From positions 682,001-746,000 of the forward strand of contig CAVOLQ010000002.1 of the NCBI GenBank assembly GCA_963696875.1: a DNA stretch of 64,000 bases, in the 5' to 3' direction. Shown in pieces: positions 62,807 to 64,000 of this stretch. Below the pieces are notes generated by a model, which worked only from the letters and a program-made list of their open reading frames with translations, did no database searches and was not told the origin of the DNA. The DNA comes from Albibacterium sp963696875 (lineage in GTDB: Bacteria; Bacteroidota; Bacteroidia; Sphingobacteriales; Sphingobacteriaceae). Each line of letters opens with the position of its first letter. The stretch's first letter is position 1. Made by a program: the position numbers and the translations under genes.

Positions 62807-64000
62807 TTATAATTTTTTGCTAATTTGAGTGAATTCCAAAACTCTAATGGGATGATACTTTTTCTGAAGATCCAATCCATACAATTGCAACTCCTTTGTA
62901 ATAGACGGAAGATCAGTTAACGGAGAGGTCAAGAATATATCTACAGGACGATCGTAATCAGTGGCATCTATAATGGGAACAGAACTCTCTTCATTGTTAA
63001 TTTGAAGTTTAGACACCAATGATCTTATACTTTTTATTGACGAGCCACTGTTTTGCCCCCGCCTATCTAATACCTGTGAGCTTAAAGCGAGCGGATCGTT
63101 GCCGGTTTTAACCAAAACATAACTCATCATCTCCCTATCAATGAGCTTAGCTGTTATCCCTAGAGTGTTTTCGAAGAATTGATTAAGATCTTTTAAGAAT
63201 ATTTCTTTGATCTTCTCCTTGCTGAGAGGCACATGTGAGATCATGTTGTAACAATAGGTATTTTCGTCTTTCCATTTAACAGTTTTGTTAGGGTCTTCAA
63301 CATCACCGTTGGAGTAACCGTTAGACTTTATTTTATTTACGAGAGAGACATCTTCGAAATTAAAAACAACTCGGTTTAGTCTCCCTGATAGTGGAATAAT
63401 TCCCGAAAATGCTTCCATATACAAGCCCAAAACATCTAGATTGTAGATAAATAAACCGTCTTTTCGATAAATCACCCCGGCAGATTCCAATCCTATCCTT
63501 TTTGAAAACAGTGACAAGGTTAATACCTTATCAACTCCTCCACCATTCCCATCTAGAAGCAGTGGCTTGTTGAAATCAAAGCTCATATCTTCACTTTTTA
63601 GGAGAACATTAAGATCTTCACCTTTTATCCCTTTAAATACATTCTGTCGATTTGTACTTTCAGGTCCTACAATCGCCAGAACCTTATTGTCTTTCAACCA
63701 AACCTGATGTGGGATGCTTCGATATGGAAAATATTTTTTCAGTTCAGTTTCTTCAATTAATGATGGTAAATTGATTTTCCTGTCCGACAAAAAGGATAGT
63801 ATTTTATCCTCCGTTTCGTAAGATGTGGGGACTACTAAAAGATCTTCCCTAAATTCTTTTTGCAAAGTATCCAACTTGTGAAGAGATGAAATACAGGGCG
63901 CACACCATGTGGCCCAAAAATCAAGAATGATCAGCTTATCTTTAAAGTCACCAAGGCTTAAATATTGAACTTCATCGGAATTTGCAGAAACGACAGGAAA
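62807..64000 (-). CDS. TlpA-like thioredoxin with long C-terminal domain, N-terminus outside window
   Basis: The frame is open to 64000, so the start lies beyond the window. The visible N-terminal part is a thioredoxin domain with WATWCAPCISSLH (at about 63895-63930) and cis-Pro in RSIPHQVWLKD. A C-terminal domain of about 230 residues follows, ending RPVDIFLTSPLTDLPSITKEL, similar to DUF3738-type regions. It probably acts in the periplasm or outer membrane to reduce disulfides in substrates of the adjacent SusC/D. It lies 8 bp before SusC, as the upstream gene of the operon. Confidence 0.82.
   Translation of the reverse strand, partial: FPVVSANSDEVQYLSLGDFKDKLIILDFWATWCAPCISSLHKLDTLQKEFREDLLVVPTSYETEDKILSFLSDRKINLPSLIEETELKKYFPYRSIPHQVWLKDNKVLAIVGPESTNRQNVFKGIKGEDLNVLLKSEDMSFDFNKPLLLDGNGGGVDKVLTLSLFSKRIGLESAGVIYRKDGLFIYNLDVLGLYMEAFSGIIPLSGRLNRVVFNFEDVSLVNKIKSNGYSNGDVEDPNKTVKWKDENTYCYNMISHVPLSKEKIKEIFLKDLNQFFENTLGITAKLIDREMMSYVLVKTGNDPLALSSQVLDRRGQNSGSSIKSIRSLVSKLQINNEESSVPIIDATDYDRPVDIFLTSPLTDLPSITKELQLYGLDLQKKYHPIRVLEFTQISKKL

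Overview
The window comes from a member of the Bacteroidota, most likely family Sphingobacteriaceae (Sphingobacterium, Pedobacter or Olivibacter type). The evidence is two SusC/SusD pairs, many DUF families typical of that group (DUF4249, DUF4260, DUF4407, DUF4468, DUF4886, DUF6266), lipoproteins with CKKE/CSDD lipoboxes, AT-rich DNA, and promoters with the Bacteroidota -7 box TAnnTTTG. No tRNA, rRNA or CRISPR array was found.

Layout. 1-11.5 kb: the N-terminal part of a secreted tail-fibre-like protein, a DUF4886 hydrolase, diaminopimelate dehydrogenase (ddh), the sbcDC nuclease operon and small envelope proteins. 11.5-18.3 kb: two divergent copies of a DUF4249 lipoprotein/TonB-receptor pair; the minus-strand copy is intact, the plus-strand copy is decayed. 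19.1-26.7 kb: a SusD-SusC-thioredoxin-M20 amidohydrolase operon whose leader is a SAM-I riboswitch, so an outer-membrane uptake system appears to be tied to methionine/SAM status. 26.9-27.0 kb: a plus-strand TPP riboswitch with its own terminator but no thiamine gene behind it. 27.0-30.0 kb: a three-gene DUF4407 operon divergent from a possible PD-(D/E)XK nuclease. 30-37 kb: miaE, a glycosyltransferase, small conserved proteins, a rhodanese-thioredoxin protein, an Rpn-type nuclease and a flavin disulfide reductase.

37.3-46.2 kb is a scarred region: two nhaA 3' fragments, two 156-bp repeats, truncated patatin, ftsH and beta-helix genes, and frameshifted DoxX and metallo-hydrolase genes, among intact VOC, ArsR, SRPBCC-VOC, alcohol dehydrogenase and GH79-like genes. 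46.3-47.4 kb holds a Fic protein. 47.7-53.7 kb holds a Sphingobacteriaceae cluster (membrane proteins, a CHAP-type peptidase, two DUF6266 proteins). The peptidase gene is split by a complete group II intron with a reverse transcriptase, and its exons rejoin in frame.

54.2-64 kb: an excisionase-like HTH protein, a MocR-type regulator that has lost its PLP lysine, then a Crp/Fnr-like regulator followed by three copies of a 20-bp dyad, a MauE/DoxX membrane protein and a small exported Cys-containing protein. Convergent to these is a SusD-SusC-thioredoxin operon running off the window end. These genes could form one redox and peptide-handling system; this is inference from gene order.

All family names rest on motif recognition by eye. 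No database search was run.
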